This document shows positions 36,439 to 46,555 of a stretch of DNA of 64,000 nt, in pieces. The translations under genes were made by a program, and so were the position numbers. Source of the DNA: Mycetocola zhadangensis (GTDB lineage Bacteria; Actinomycetota; Actinomycetes; Actinomycetales; Microbacteriaceae); assembly GCF_003668565.1 (NCBI RefSeq), contig NZ_RCWJ01000001.1, forward strand, positions 248,001 to 312,000, read 5' to 3'. Numbering within the stretch: position 1 is the stretch's first letter; every line of letters starts with the position of its first letter. The notes below the pieces were generated by a model. That model saw nothing but the letters and a program-made list of their open reading frames with translations. It did no database searches and was not told the origin of the DNA.

Positions 36439-36876
36439 ATGTTTGACAGCATCCCCGGCAGCTGGATTTTCGGCATCCTCGCTGTGGTCTCGATCATCGT
36501 TGTCCTCGCCCTGTTTGGTCGACGGCTCGGGGGCGCGTTCTCCACGTCGAGCACCGACCGGTTCGAGACGACCGAGATTCCGCCGCTGGATCCCGAGACC
36601 CGCGAGTTCATCGTTCGCGACGACCAGACGGGTTCCCGGCTGCAGTTCGTTACGCTCCATAGCCGCGGGCGAGTTGTCGAAGTTGTCGTTCCGCAGAAGC
36701 ACCGCCGCAAAGGCGTGGAGGTGGATCTCTTTGAGGCCGCTCTGCCATCTGCGCCTCAGGTCGACGTCTGGACCTGGCCACCGACAACCCCGGACGGGTA
36801 CGCAGCCCTGCAGATCATCGCTCGTCGAATGCCTGACGTCACGTTCCTCGACGCGAACGGCACGCGCGTTCTCTGA
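36439..36876 (+). CDS. Hypothetical membrane-anchored protein
   Basis: 145 residues, ATG behind CGGAGGATAATCCC. One N-terminal transmembrane helix (residues 9-26) and a ~115-residue soluble domain containing LQFVTLHSRGRVVEVVVPQKHRRKGVEV-like strands; the sequence is not recognised. It is probably oriented with the domain in the cytoplasm or outside, which cannot be decided by eye. It stands alone between tRNA-Ala and a convergent pair. Confidence 0.7.
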   Translation: MFDSIPGSWIFGILAVVSIIVVLALFGRRLGGAFSTSSTDRFETTEIPPLDPETREFIVRDDQTGSRLQFVTLHSRGRVVEVVVPQKHRRKGVEVDLFEAALPSAPQVDVWTWPPTTPDGYAALQIIARRMPDVTFLDANGTRVL

Positions 36877-36889
36877 ACCTGCCGTCGGT

Positions 36890-37030
36890 CTACCCGGAGG
36901 CGACGGGTGTGTCGCAGCGCCAGCACGCGTTCGCCGAGGCGTCGACGAGCGCACCGCACACATCGCAGACCCGGTTGAGCCAGCACACGGGCTCACCGCC
37001 GGGTGAATCGTCCGCTTCGGAGTCTGCCAT
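36890..37030 (-). CDS. 46-residue zinc-ribbon-like protein
   Basis: The chain MADSEADDSPGGEPVCW ... CDVCGALVDASANACWRCD ends in ASG; C-x2-C and C-x2-C pairs, plus a preceding VCW, suggest a small zinc ribbon. Its ATG is one base after the stop of the DUF1801-type gene (TGA-G-ATG), so translation is probably coupled. Function unknown. Confidence 0.65.
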   Translation of the reverse strand: MADSEADDSPGGEPVCWLNRVCDVCGALVDASANACWRCDTPVASG

Positions 37031-37031
37031 C

Positions 37032-37457
37032 TCAGGTTGCCGAATCCAGCGTGGTTTCCGCCTCCTCGTATGCGTGGGTGATGAGTTGCCGCAGCACATT
37101 CGTGTCGACGTCCTCGAGTCGTTTGACGTAGACACAGCCCTTGCCGAGTGTGAACTTGCCGAGGCTCGCAAGCAGATCCTCGCTGCGCGGGTGCCCCTGG
37201 AGGCCGTAGAGGGTGAGAGCGGTCTTGCGCGGAGCGAACCCGACTCTCATGCTGTCGCCTTCATGCCCAGAGGCGTATCGATAGTGGAACGAACCGAATC
37301 CGATCATCGATGTACCCCATAGCTTGGGGTGGTCGCCAGTGGCCTCGGACATCAGGTGGAGCAGGTGCGCAGCGTCGGCCCGCTTGGTTGCGCTTTCGAT
37401 GGCCTCGATGACCGCTTGAGGGTCGTTATCGTTCTGCGTCGTTTTCAGTTCAGCCAT
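37032..37457 (-). CDS. DUF1801-domain protein
   Basis: 141 residues. Family segments ATKRADAAHLLHLMSEATGDHPKLWGTSMIGFGSFHYRYASGHEGD and GFAPRKTALTLYG mark DUF1801, a YdhG-like fold of unknown function. The ATG at 37457 is preceded by a weak CACGAT box 6 nt away. It is followed by the 46-residue zinc-ribbon gene in one unit. Confidence 0.87.
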   Translation of the reverse strand: MAELKTTQNDNDPQAVIEAIESATKRADAAHLLHLMSEATGDHPKLWGTSMIGFGSFHYRYASGHEGDSMRVGFAPRKTALTLYGLQGHPRSEDLLASLGKFTLGKGCVYVKRLEDVDTNVLRQLITHAYEEAETTLDSAT

Positions 37458-37521
37458 GCACTCATCGTGACACCCTGACCGTCGCCGGTCAACGATGCCG
37501 GCAGCGCGTATTCGGCCGCTG

Positions 37522-38787
37522 TCAGCCGCTGAACACGAGGGTGGCCACCGAGAAGATCGCCAGTCCGGCGAGGGCGCCGACGACGGTGCCGTTGATGCGA
37601 ATGAACTGCAGGTCACGGCCGACCTGGAGTTCAATCTTTTCGCTCATCTCCTGTGGATCCCAGCGTTCAACTGTGTCGGTGATGACGCTCGCAATCTCGT
37701 GACGATAGGTGTTGACCAGGTACACCGCAGCATCCGTCACCCACGCATCAAGCTTGGCGCTGAGGCGAGCGTCCGTCGAGATGCGGGAACCCAGGTCGGC
37801 GATCGTGCGCGCGAGTTGAATGCGTAATCCGCTCTCCGGGTTTCCCAGCGATTCGAGCAGGGCAGCCTTCGTGGTGTCCCAGGTCGACGCGGCCAGCTCC
37901 CGCACACGTGGGCTGTCGAAGAGGTCAGCCTTCGCGTTCTCGAACCGCGCGATCATCAGCGGATCATTCTGCAGATTGGTGGTGATCGTCAGGAGGTAGT
38001 TGTCGACGGCCAACCGAGCCGGGTCGGTTTCGTCGTCCTTCATGCGGCGAATGAAACCGAGCGCCTCGCGGTACAGCCTGTCGTCGACAAGCCTGTCCAG
38101 GAACGACGGGACCCAGGACGGCAGGCGCGAGGACACGAGCCGGGCAAAGGCCTCCGGGTTGTTGCTCAGCCAGTCATCGATGCCGTCGAGGACCAGGTCG
38201 ACGGCTGCGTGGTGGCCGCCTGCCGAGACGACGCTCTCACCCCAAGCGCCGATCGACTCGCTCCACGGTTGCTCAATGAGATGTGTGCGGGCGAGCTTCT
38301 CCAGAACGTCCTGGACGTCGGCGTCTGAGAGAAGGGCGAGCAGCCCTTTCGCCCCGACGGATGCCTCTTCGGCCAGTCGGGTCGCGTTCTCGGGTCGTGC
38401 AAGCCAGCCGCCGAGTTTATGCCCGATTCCGGCCGACTCGAGCTTCTGGCGGACGACCGGCTCGGAGAGGAAGTTGGACTCCACGAACTCGCCGAGGCTC
38501 GCGCCGATCTCGTCCTTCCGCCTGCGGATGATCGCGGTGTGCGGGATTTTTAGACCAAGCGGATGCCGGAACAGTGCGGTGACAGCGAACCAGTCAGCGA
38601 TCGCACCAACCATGCCGCCCTCGCTCGCCGCGCGTACCCACGCGAGCCACGGGACCTCGTCCTGAAAGGCAAATGACACGCAGAAGACCACAGCCATCGC
38701 GACAAGCAGCGCCGTTGCGGTGCGCTTCATCGAGACCAGGCCCTGGCGTCGTTCGATGTCAGAGGGGGTGAGCAGCGGGATCGTCAT
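37522..38787 (-). CDS. DUF445-family membrane protein
   Basis: 421 residues. An N-terminal transmembrane helix at 22-41, the conserved segment WVRAASEGGMVGAIADWFAVTALFRHPLGLKIPHTAIIRRRKDEIG, a long helical region and a C-terminal helix (TVVGALAGLAIFSVATLVF) mark DUF445 (YheB/YjiN-like). The biochemical role is unknown. A TACCAT box 6 nt before the ATG supports a leaderless start. Confidence 0.9.
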   Translation of the reverse strand: MTIPLLTPSDIERRQGLVSMKRTATALLVAMAVVFCVSFAFQDEVPWLAWVRAASEGGMVGAIADWFAVTALFRHPLGLKIPHTAIIRRRKDEIGASLGEFVESNFLSEPVVRQKLESAGIGHKLGGWLARPENATRLAEEASVGAKGLLALLSDADVQDVLEKLARTHLIEQPWSESIGAWGESVVSAGGHHAAVDLVLDGIDDWLSNNPEAFARLVSSRLPSWVPSFLDRLVDDRLYREALGFIRRMKDDETDPARLAVDNYLLTITTNLQNDPLMIARFENAKADLFDSPRVRELAASTWDTTKAALLESLGNPESGLRIQLARTIADLGSRISTDARLSAKLDAWVTDAAVYLVNTYRHEIASVITDTVERWDPQEMSEKIELQVGRDLQFIRINGTVVGALAGLAIFSVATLVFSG

Positions 38788-38793
38788 TCGGCA

Positions 38794-38799
38794 ATGGTA
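38794..38799 (-). promoter_or_regulatory. Leaderless -10 box of the DUF445 gene
   Basis: TACCAT on the minus strand with a 6-nt spacer (TGCCGA) to the ATG. Confidence 0.65.
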
Positions 38800-38823
38800 C
38801 GGCGCGGCTTTCTTTTTCCGCCG

Positions 38824-39843
38824 TCACTCGGCGGTGTCTGGTTTTTGCTCCGAACTGGTGCTACGGGGCGTCTCGACCGGGAGCGATGGCCGCGGCGGGG
38901 CGGTGTCAGCGCCCTGGCCCGGGCTGTACAGATTGGTGTCGGATGGCTGCTTCAGTGCTGGCGAATTCCCGGTGCGGCGACGGCGGCGTCGAAGGATGAG
39001 GAGTGCGCCTCCGGCGATCAGCCCGAGCAGAATCAGCCACGGCAGGAGGATGCCGAGAACGACGAGCAGGCCGGAGAAGAAGCTGACCAGCGCGCTGAAG
39101 CCGATAACGATTCCGCCCCAGAAGTCACCGGGAGCCGCACCGCCAACCGCGCCGGGCGACGTGATCTCCACATCGACAGTCGCGTACTCGACGGCGTCTC
39201 CCAACGAGTCGCGCTGCGCCTCGAGGCTGTCGAGCTCTGCCTGCCTCTCGCTGAGCGCTGTCTCAAGCTCGATCAGGTCTGCCGTGGTCGAGGCGCCGTC
39301 GATCAGGGCGAGGAGGCGAGCGACAGAGGCGCGAAGGGCAGTAACACGAGCGTCGAGGTCTGTGACCTGGTCGGTGACGTCCGTGGCATTGAGCGAGGAG
39401 TGGCGCAGCTCGCCCGTTGACTTGATTTCGTCGAGGGCCTTTTCGAGGCGGTCTGAGGGAATCCGCACGATGAGCGACCCGGACGCGGGGGAGTCTGTTG
39501 TTGCTGGCGAATCGGTTCGAGTATCGACGCGACCGCCAGCATCCGTTGTTATCACGACAACCTGTTCGGTGACGTCTGCCGGATTCGGGGAGATGAGCGT
39601 GACGTATGCGGTGCTGACCACTGAGCGGTCGGCTTCTGTCCCACTGCTCATCGCACCGGATTCACCGGTTCCTGAATCGGCCCGTCGGATCTCCGGCGAC
39701 GATTCGGTTGAGTTCGATGTTCCCATCGTCGTGCAGCCAGTGAGGGCCGTCGCGGCCGCGAGGAAGAATGTTGCGAAAACTATCGACCGCCGGCGACGCG
39801 AACTCGAGTGGGAAATGGGATGCGGGGGCAGGGTGCGTTCCAT
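38824..39843 (-). CDS. DUF4349 lipoprotein
   Basis: 339 residues. A signal peptide with lipobox ATALTGC (Cys at ~37) is followed by a DUF4349 domain (VVSTAYVTLISPNPADVTEQV ... SGSLIVRIPSDRLEKALDEI), a coiled coil (residues ~175-220, ELETALSERQAELDSLEAQRDSL), one transmembrane helix (~250-285) and a basic Pro-rich tail. The family is secreted or membrane-bound with unknown function. A TAGAGT box lies 6 nt upstream of the ATG. Confidence 0.88.
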   Translation of the reverse strand: MERTLPPHPISHSSSRRRRSIVFATFFLAAATALTGCTTMGTSNSTESSPEIRRADSGTGESGAMSSGTEADRSVVSTAYVTLISPNPADVTEQVVVITTDAGGRVDTRTDSPATTDSPASGSLIVRIPSDRLEKALDEIKSTGELRHSSLNATDVTDQVTDLDARVTALRASVARLLALIDGASTTADLIELETALSERQAELDSLEAQRDSLGDAVEYATVDVEITSPGAVGGAAPGDFWGGIVIGFSALVSFFSGLLVVLGILLPWLILLGLIAGGALLILRRRRRRTGNSPALKQPSDTNLYSPGQGADTAPPRPSLPVETPRSTSSEQKPDTAE

Positions 39844-39849
39844 GGTGCA

Positions 39850-39855
39850 ACTCTA
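39850..39855 (-). promoter_or_regulatory. Leaderless -10 box of the DUF4349 gene
   Basis: TAGAGT on the minus strand, 6-nt spacer (TGCACC) to the ATG. Confidence 0.6.
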
Positions 39856-40011
39856 GGAGGGCTGGACGTTCCCTGGACGGTGTCCATGCTCACGGATCGA
39901 TCACGATTGACCGACGTCGAAAAGGGTTCCCGTGAGCGGAGCCATCGCCGAAGCAGAACGACGAACCGGAGTGTCCCATGCGGAAACGGCCCGTATTTGA
40001 GTGACCCTCAG

Positions 40012-40038
40012 GTATGGGGTACCCCCTTGGGGGGGTTG
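40012..40038. promoter_or_regulatory. CsoR/RcnR-type operator candidate
   Basis: GGTATGGGG directly precedes TACCCCC-TT-GGGGGGG, the G/C-tract palindrome style bound by CsoR/RcnR/FrmR-family repressors. No such repressor or metal gene is in the window, so this is a weak call. Confidence 0.3.
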
Positions 40039-40158
40039 TGATCTTTTGGGACCGGGCCATGCTGGTACCAACGCAGGCGGCCCGCCCCAACCGCTTGTGA
40101 CCCCGACCCTCGCGAGGACTGCTGCCCCCAGTTGTTCGCCGTTGCAGGAGTTAACCCG

Positions 40159-40776
40159 ATGCACGAAACACCCGATGCACAACCCTCGAGCTCAAACCCG
40201 ATCAGGCTCATGGTGGTAGTAGGAAGTGTGAGGCCAGGTCGCGCCGGATTGTCGGTAGCGCTGTGGGTTCACGAACACACATCTCAGATCGGCGGATTCG
40301 ATATCGACTTCGTTGACCTCGCTGAACTCAACCTTCCGTTCATGAATGAGCCCAAACACCCGAAGTTTCAGGAGTACAGGCACAGGCACACCATTGCCTG
40401 GGCTGAGCGCGTCGAGGCGGCAGATGCCTTCCTCTTCGTCACCCCTGAGTACAACTACAGCTATTCGCCGGCGCTGAAGAACGCGCTCGACTACCTGCAC
40501 TATGAGTGGTCGGGAAAACCTGTCGGGCTTGTCAGCTACGGCGGGCTCGCTGGCGGAACACGAGGGCTCGCGGCGCTTCGGCCGGTGCTGTCGGCGCTCG
40601 GCATGGCCGGCGTCGAGTCCAACATCGAGATTCCGTACATTGCGCGGCAGATCGATGACGGTTTCTTCCACCCGACCGATCGGCAGGTTGAGAAACTGAC
40701 GCTGATGCTCACCCAGCTGGGTCGGAAGGCGCCGACGATCAGTGGCGCCAGGCGTCCTGCCCTCGTCGGCGTGTAG
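40159..40776 (+). CDS. NADPH-dependent FMN reductase-family protein
   Basis: 205 residues; ATG at 40159 is preceded by GTTGCAGGAGTTAACCCG. VVVGSVRPGRAG is the FMN phosphate loop of the flavodoxin-like fold, LFVTPEYNYSYSPALKNALDYL is the classic family motif, and VSYGGLAGGTRGLAALRPVLSALG follows. It is likely an NADPH-dependent quinone or flavin reductase. It converges with the MFS gene. Confidence 0.92.
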   Translation: MHETPDAQPSSSNPIRLMVVVGSVRPGRAGLSVALWVHEHTSQIGGFDIDFVDLAELNLPFMNEPKHPKFQEYRHRHTIAWAERVEAADAFLFVTPEYNYSYSPALKNALDYLHYEWSGKPVGLVSYGGLAGGTRGLAALRPVLSALGMAGVESNIEIPYIARQIDDGFFHPTDRQVEKLTLMLTQLGRKAPTISGARRPALVGV

Positions 40777-40789
40777 CCTCAGGCCGATT

Positions 40790-41998
40790 TCAGGACGTCA
40801 GTACCTGGATCGGCTCGGTGTCTGGAATGGGGCTGGCGTCCCTGCCGCGAAGGTCGGGGTGCCAGCGCTTGCCCAGGAGCGGAACGAGGAAGCCGACAAA
40901 CGCGAGTGCTGAGGCCGCCCAGAACGCGCCGATCGCTCCGTTGCTGTCGATCAGAACACCGGCGACGGCCGAGCCGAGCGCAGCGCCGATGAGTTGACCG
41001 GTGCCCATCCAGCCGTACGCCTCAGCGGTGTCGCTGAATTTCACGCTCGACGAGACCATGGCGAAGAGCACGGTGAGCGCTGGGGCGATACCGATCCCGG
41101 CGACGAACAGCACTATCGACAGCGACACGGCGCCGTCGAAGAAGCAGGCGACTGTCGTTCCGGCAAAAACGATGAACATGCGCCGCGACAGAGCCCACGG
41201 ACCGATGCCGATGTGGCCAAGGGCGAGGCCGCCAGCCAGGCTGCCCAGGGACAGGATTCCGAGAACGATTCCTGCCTCGAGGCCGCTGTGGCCGAAGGTG
41301 GCGACGACGCCGACTTCGAGGGCCGAGCACGCGCCAATGAGAAGGAACCCGACAACTGTGGCAAGCAGGACGGGCGGACGCTTGAGCACCTGGCCGATCT
41401 TGCGTTTGCTTCTCGGGATGCGAACCCGCCCGACCTCAGGTGAGGCGATGAACCAGGTTCCACCGATGGCCATGATCACCACTGCGGTGAGGATGCCCCA
41501 CTGCGTGCCGACCTGGGTTGAAATAAAGGTGGTGATGACCGGGCCGAGAACCCAGATGATTTCCTGGGCGCTCGCGTCGAGCGAGAACAGGGGGGTCAGC
41601 TGCTTCGAGTTGACCATCTTCGGGTAGATGGTGCGAACAGCGGGCTGGATCGGGGGCGTCGACAGTCCGGCCAGGAACGAGAAGCCCATGTACCAGGGCA
41701 CGCTCATCTCGACCTGGGCGACAGTGGTAACCGAGATGGCGCAGACAATGACGGTGAGGATCAGCACCGGGCGCATTCCCCAGACGCCCATCCACCTGCT
41801 GGTCAGCGGGCCGGCAAGCGCCTGGCCAACGCTTGACGCCGCTAGAACCAGTCCTGCGGCTGCGTATGAGCCGGTGACCTGCTCGACGTGCAGGAGGAAC
41901 GCAAGCGACAGCATCCCGAACGGAAAACGCGCGACGAGCTGAGCGACGATGATTCGAGCGACTCCGGTGGTTCTCAAAAGGCTCGAATATGCACTCAT
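40790..41998 (-). CDS. MFS transporter
   Basis: 402 residues with 12 predicted transmembrane helices and the loop 2-3 motif SSVGQALAGPLTSRWMGVWGMRPVL. The substrate is unknown; drug or sugar efflux relatives are common. A TAGAAT box lies 6 nt before the ATG at 41998, with no Shine-Dalgarno, so it is probably leaderless. Confidence 0.88.
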   Translation of the reverse strand: MSAYSSLLRTTGVARIIVAQLVARFPFGMLSLAFLLHVEQVTGSYAAAGLVLAASSVGQALAGPLTSRWMGVWGMRPVLILTVIVCAISVTTVAQVEMSVPWYMGFSFLAGLSTPPIQPAVRTIYPKMVNSKQLTPLFSLDASAQEIIWVLGPVITTFISTQVGTQWGILTAVVIMAIGGTWFIASPEVGRVRIPRSKRKIGQVLKRPPVLLATVVGFLLIGACSALEVGVVATFGHSGLEAGIVLGILSLGSLAGGLALGHIGIGPWALSRRMFIVFAGTTVACFFDGAVSLSIVLFVAGIGIAPALTVLFAMVSSSVKFSDTAEAYGWMGTGQLIGAALGSAVAGVLIDSNGAIGAFWAASALAFVGFLVPLLGKRWHPDLRGRDASPIPDTEPIQVLTS

Positions 41999-42004
41999 AC
42001 CTCA

Positions 42005-42010
42005 ATTCTA
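42005..42010 (-). promoter_or_regulatory. Leaderless -10 box of the MFS gene
   Basis: TAGAAT on the minus strand, 6-nt spacer (TGAGGT) to the ATG. Confidence 0.65.
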
Positions 42011-42132
42011 TTGACCGGCGCGAGCGGCTCTGTTCGATGAACGGATGCCACGGGGCGGCACGGTCGGACGACACGCCCACCGCGCATATCGCTCGCAAAA
42101 TTAATGTCAGAGGGTCGGTTTAGCGTGGGGGC

Positions 42133-42262
42133 TGTGGACAACCTTCGATGCCCCGACCGGCGGTGGCGGAATTCCCTTGTTTTTGAGGCATCCGAGGGTG
42201 TGGACAAAAGGGTGGAGAAACGGTGGATAAGGGAAGAAAACAGTGGAATCGCTTGTTGATAA
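42133..42262. promoter_or_regulatory. Cluster of DnaA-box-like 9-mers
   Basis: TGTGGACAA (the complement of the actinobacterial DnaA box TTGTCCACA) occurs exactly at 42133-42141 and 42199-42207; GGTGGATAA at 42222-42230 and TGTTGATAA at 42254-42262 are one-base-off variants of TGTGGATAA. All four share one orientation. Confidence 0.55.
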
Positions 42263-42307
42263 CTACAGGCGTGTAACTACTACTGGTTGGGGTGCTCGTC
42301 AAAGCGA

Positions 42308-42327
42308 CCAACTATATGTAGTATTGG
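42308..42327 (+). promoter_or_regulatory. NrdR-box-like palindrome upstream of nrdH
   Basis: CCAACTATATGTAGTATTGG is an imperfect palindrome close to the NrdR consensus ACACWATATATWGTGT. A weaker relative, AACTACTACTGGTT, lies at 42275-42288. NrdR would repress nrdHIEF when dATP is high. The centre spacing (about 35 nt) is larger than the usual pair spacing. Confidence 0.55.
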
Positions 42328-42387
42328 ACCACCGGCAGGCACTGCCGAGAAAACATCGAAATCTTTTTCAGGAAGGGGCCTAGATAC

Positions 42388-42621
42388 ATGACTATCACGG
42401 TCTACACCAAGCCTTCATGCGTGCAGTGCACTGCGACGTACCGCGCCCTCGACAACAAGGGCATTGAATACAAGGTTCTCGACCTTTCCGAAGACGAGAA
42501 CGCACTCGAGGCCGTCAAGGCTCTCGGCTACCTGCAGGCCCCCGTTGTGATCACCGACGAAGACCACTGGTCCGGCTTCCGCCCAGACAAGATCAACGAA
42601 CTGGCTTCTCGCCTCTCCTGA
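42388..42621 (+). CDS. nrdH: Glutaredoxin-like protein NrdH
   Basis: 77 residues. The redox motif is CVQC in [15 protein letters not shown], and the C-terminal WSGFRPDKI segment is the NrdH hallmark that suits reduction by thioredoxin reductase. It donates electrons to the NrdEF ribonucleotide reductase. The ATG follows AGGAAGGGGCC. First gene of nrdHIEF. Confidence 0.96.
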   Translation: MTITVYTKPSCVQCTATYRALDNKGIEYKVLDLSEDENALEAVKALGYLQAPVVITDEDHWSGFRPDKINELASRLS

Positions 42622-42673
42622 TCTCCCTCGCCGTTCTTACGGCGTGACGACCTTCGATCTAGTGGGGCGTGAC

Positions 42674-43075
42674 ATGGCCAAGCTGGTGTATTTCTCCAGC
42701 GTCTCTGGCAACACCCAGCGATTTGTTCGCAAGCTGGGGGTTCCCGCTGATCGAATCCCGCTCCAGGCGAAGGAGCCGCACCTCACGGTTCACGAACCGT
42801 ACATTCTCGTCACCCCAACCTATGGAGGGGGAGACGGAAAGGGTGCGGTTCCCAAGCAGGTCATCCGATTTCTCAACGATGAGAAGAACCGTGGCCTGCT
42901 TCGTGGAGTCATTGCCGCAGGCAACACAAACTTTGGTGCGGCCTATGGGCTCGCGGGAGACATTATTTCCGCGAAGTGCAAGGTGCCAAACCTGTACCGA
43001 TTTGAAGTATTTGGAACACCGGATGACGTGCGCGTCGTCCATGAGGGATTGGAATCATTTTGGCTGGAACAGTAG
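42674..43075 (+). CDS. nrdI: NrdI flavodoxin-like protein
   Basis: 133 residues. [15 protein letters not shown] is the FMN phosphate loop and [17 protein letters not shown] the second flavin loop. NrdI supplies oxidant to assemble the manganese-tyrosyl radical cofactor of NrdF. ATG at 42674, 52 nt after nrdH. Its TAG stop overlaps the preferred nrdE GTG. Confidence 0.96.
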   Translation: MAKLVYFSSVSGNTQRFVRKLGVPADRIPLQAKEPHLTVHEPYILVTPTYGGGDGKGAVPKQVIRFLNDEKNRGLLRGVIAAGNTNFGAAYGLAGDIISAKCKVPNLYRFEVFGTPDDVRVVHEGLESFWLEQ

Positions 43076-45207
43076 TGACCGAGGTGCCGATGGACACCGG
43101 TATGGACTATCACTCGCTCAACGCGATGCTCAACCTGTACGGCCCGAACGGTGAAATCCAGTTCGACAAAGACCGTGAAGCGGCGCGGGAGTTTTTCCTC
43201 CAGCACGTCAACCAGAACACAGTCTTCTTCCACTCCCTGCGCGAGCGTCTCGACTACCTCGTTGAGAAGGAGTACTACGAGAAGGCTGTCATCGACGCCT
43301 ACTCGTTCGACTTCGTCCAGAGCCTCAACGACCTCGCCTACTCGAAGAAGTTCCGCTTCCAGACCTTCCTCGGTGCTTTCAAGTACTACACCTCGTACAC
43401 GCTGAAGACGTTCGACGGAAAGCGTTACCTCGAGCGTTTCGAAGACCGCGTCGTGATGACGGCCCTCGGTCTCGCCCAGGGTGACGAGAAGCTCGCGGTT
43501 GCCCTCGTGGAGGAAATCATCGCCGGCCGGTTCCAGCCGGCAACGCCGACGTTCCTGAACTCGGGCAAGGCACAGCGCGGAGAGCTCGTTTCCTGCTTCC
43601 TGCTGCGTATCGAAGACAACATGGAGTCGATCTCGCGCGGCATCAACTCATCGCTGCAACTCTCCAAGCGCGGCGGCGGAGTTGCGCTTCTCCTCTCGAA
43701 CATTCGCGAGGCCGGCGCGCCGATCAAGCAGATCGAGAACCAGTCGAGCGGAATCATCCCCGTGATGAAGCTTCTCGAAGACTCCTTCAGCTACGCGAAC
43801 CAGCTCGGTGCCCGCCAGGGTGCCGGTGCCGTCTACCTGCAGGCGCACCACCCCGACATCATGCGTTTCCTCGACACCAAGCGTGAGAACGCCGACGAGA
43901 AGATCCGCATCAAGACGCTGTCGCTCGGTGTCGTGGTTCCCGACATCACCTTCGAGCTCGCCAAGAAGGGCGAGGACATGTACCTGTTCTCCCCATACGA
44001 CGTGGAGAAGGTCTACGGAGTTCCGTTCGGAGACATCTCGGTCACCGAGAAGTACTACGAGATGGTCGACGACTCGCGCATCAAGAAGACCAAGATCAAG
44101 GCGCGTGACTTCTTCCAGACGCTCGCCGAGATCCAGTTCGAGTCCGGCTACCCGTACATCATGTTCGAGGACACCGTGAACAAGGCGAACCCGATCGAGG
44201 GCCGCGTCAACATGTCGAACCTGTGCTCGGAGATCCTCCAGGTCAACACGCCGACCACGTACAACGCCGACCTGTCGTACGACGTCATCGGCAAGGACAT
44301 CTCCTGCAACCTCGGCTCGATGAATATCGCGCTGTCGATGGACTCGCCCGACTTCGGCAAGACCGTTGAGACCGCCATTCGTGGCCTCAGCTCGGTCTCC
44401 GACCAGAGCCACATCCAGTCGGTTCGCTCGATCGAAGACGGTAACGACAAGTCGCACGCCATCGGCCTCGGCCAGATGAACCTGCACGGCTACCTGGCTC
44501 GTGAGCGCATCTACTACGGCTCCGAAGAAGGCATCGACTTCACGAACATCTACTTCTACACGGTGCTGTACCACGCACTGCGTGCATCCAACCGGATCGC
44601 CATCGAGCGCGGAACAGCGTTCGACGGATTCGCGAAGTCGACATACGCGTCAGGCGCGTTCTTCGACAAGTACACCGAGCAGGTCTGGGAGCCCGCGACG
44701 GCACGCGTTGCTGAGCTGTTTGCGAACTCGGCCGTCTCGATTCCGACACAGGCGGACTGGGCTGCGCTGAAGGCATCCGTTATGGAATTCGGCATCTACA
44801 ACCAGAACCTGCAGGCTGTGCCGCCGACCGGCTCGATCTCGTACATCAACAACTCGACGTCGTCGATCCACCCGATCGCGTCGAAGATCGAGATCCGCAA
44901 GGAAGGCAAGCTCGGCCGCGTCTACTACCCGGCACCGTTCATGACGAACGACAACCTGGACTACTACCAGGACGCGTACGAGATCGGTGCAGAGAAGATC
45001 ATCGACACCTACGCCGCTGCGACCCAGCACGTCGACCAGGGCCTGTCGCTGACGCTGTTCTTCAAGGACACCGCCACCACGCGCGACATCAACAAGGCGC
45101 AGATCTACGCATGGCGTAAGGGCATCAAGACGATCTACTACATCCGTCTGCGCCAGCTCGCGCTCGAGGGCACCGAGGTTGACGGCTGCGTCAGCTGCAT
45201 GCTCTAA
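43075..45207 (+). CDS. nrdE: Class Ib ribonucleotide reductase, alpha subunit
   Basis: 710 residues from the GTG at 43075, which overlaps the nrdI stop as TAGTG; an ATG at 43090 preceded by GAGGTG is also possible. [15 protein letters not shown] and SNLCSEI carry active-site cysteines, [10 protein letters not shown] and the C-terminal GCVSC redox pair are present. The N-terminal ATP-cone is absent, as normal for class Ib. It reduces NDPs with NrdF. Confidence 0.96.
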   Translation: MTEVPMDTGMDYHSLNAMLNLYGPNGEIQFDKDREAAREFFLQHVNQNTVFFHSLRERLDYLVEKEYYEKAVIDAYSFDFVQSLNDLAYSKKFRFQTFLGAFKYYTSYTLKTFDGKRYLERFEDRVVMTALGLAQGDEKLAVALVEEIIAGRFQPATPTFLNSGKAQRGELVSCFLLRIEDNMESISRGINSSLQLSKRGGGVALLLSNIREAGAPIKQIENQSSGIIPVMKLLEDSFSYANQLGARQGAGAVYLQAHHPDIMRFLDTKRENADEKIRIKTLSLGVVVPDITFELAKKGEDMYLFSPYDVEKVYGVPFGDISVTEKYYEMVDDSRIKKTKIKARDFFQTLAEIQFESGYPYIMFEDTVNKANPIEGRVNMSNLCSEILQVNTPTTYNADLSYDVIGKDISCNLGSMNIALSMDSPDFGKTVETAIRGLSSVSDQSHIQSVRSIEDGNDKSHAIGLGQMNLHGYLARERIYYGSEEGIDFTNIYFYTVLYHALRASNRIAIERGTAFDGFAKSTYASGAFFDKYTEQVWEPATARVAELFANSAVSIPTQADWAALKASVMEFGIYNQNLQAVPPTGSISYINNSTSSIHPIASKIEIRKEGKLGRVYYPAPFMTNDNLDYYQDAYEIGAEKIIDTYAAATQHVDQGLSLTLFFKDTATTRDINKAQIYAWRKGIKTIYYIRLRQLALEGTEVDGCVSCML

Positions 45208-46212
<1,005 letters not shown>

Positions 46213-46555
46213 GCCCCAAAGGAGTTTCTCACCCGAGTGGGATTAGGTTCAGCGCTCTCAAGGCGTGAGTGAAAAAGCGGGCACCATGTGCCCGCTTTTT
46301 TGCGTCCGCGAGACAGCTTTGCGTTGTTTCGCGCGCCGCGCAGAGGCCGCCGATCTGCGACCGCCGCCGTCGCTCAATTGCATGGGGGTGACATTCGCGC
46401 AGGGGGTGACGTCGCGAGTGACTTGCCCTATTCTCGGGGCATGCGAGTGCGCCCCGGAAGGGGTCGTCCTCGCTCCGGCATCACCCGAGGCAGCTCGAGT
46501 GTGCCGACCCACGAACGCCTTGGGTCAAGGTAGCGAAGATGCAAACGACGCAGAG
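46213..46555. other. Gap between nrdF and the M23 peptidase gene
   Basis: 343 bases: the nrdF terminator at 46272-46301, then GC-rich sequence with no recognisable RNA motif or clear promoter. The M23 frame remains open back to 46265, but that stretch shows no protein-like features. Confidence 0.55.
46272..46301 (+). terminator. nrdHIEF intrinsic terminator
   Basis: A perfect 13-bp stem (AAAAAGCGGGCAC and complement, CAT loop) ending in a T run lies about 60 nt after the nrdF stop. Confidence 0.92.

Larger units (their letters stand above)
39844..40158. other. Gap with a CsoR-like G-tract site
   Basis: 315 bases between divergent genes. It contains the TAGAGT box of the DUF4349 gene and a TACCCCC-TT-GGGGGGG palindrome at 40020-40035. 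A 20-residue reading (40038-40100, GTG start) follows the G tract and may be chance. No other gene seen. Confidence 0.55.
41999..42387. other. Regulatory gap before nrdHIEF
   Basis: 389 bases between divergent genes. It contains the TAGAAT box of the MFS gene, two exact and two near DnaA-box 9-mers in one orientation, and an NrdR-box-like palindrome. No coding sequence is evident. Confidence 0.75.

Noticed and set aside
40008..40211. A 67-residue minus-strand reading over the FMN reductase start
   Set aside because: It overlaps a confident gene and is biased by G/C tracts.
43648..44574. A 308-residue frame antisense to nrdE
   Set aside because: Mirror frame of a certain gene, no family match.
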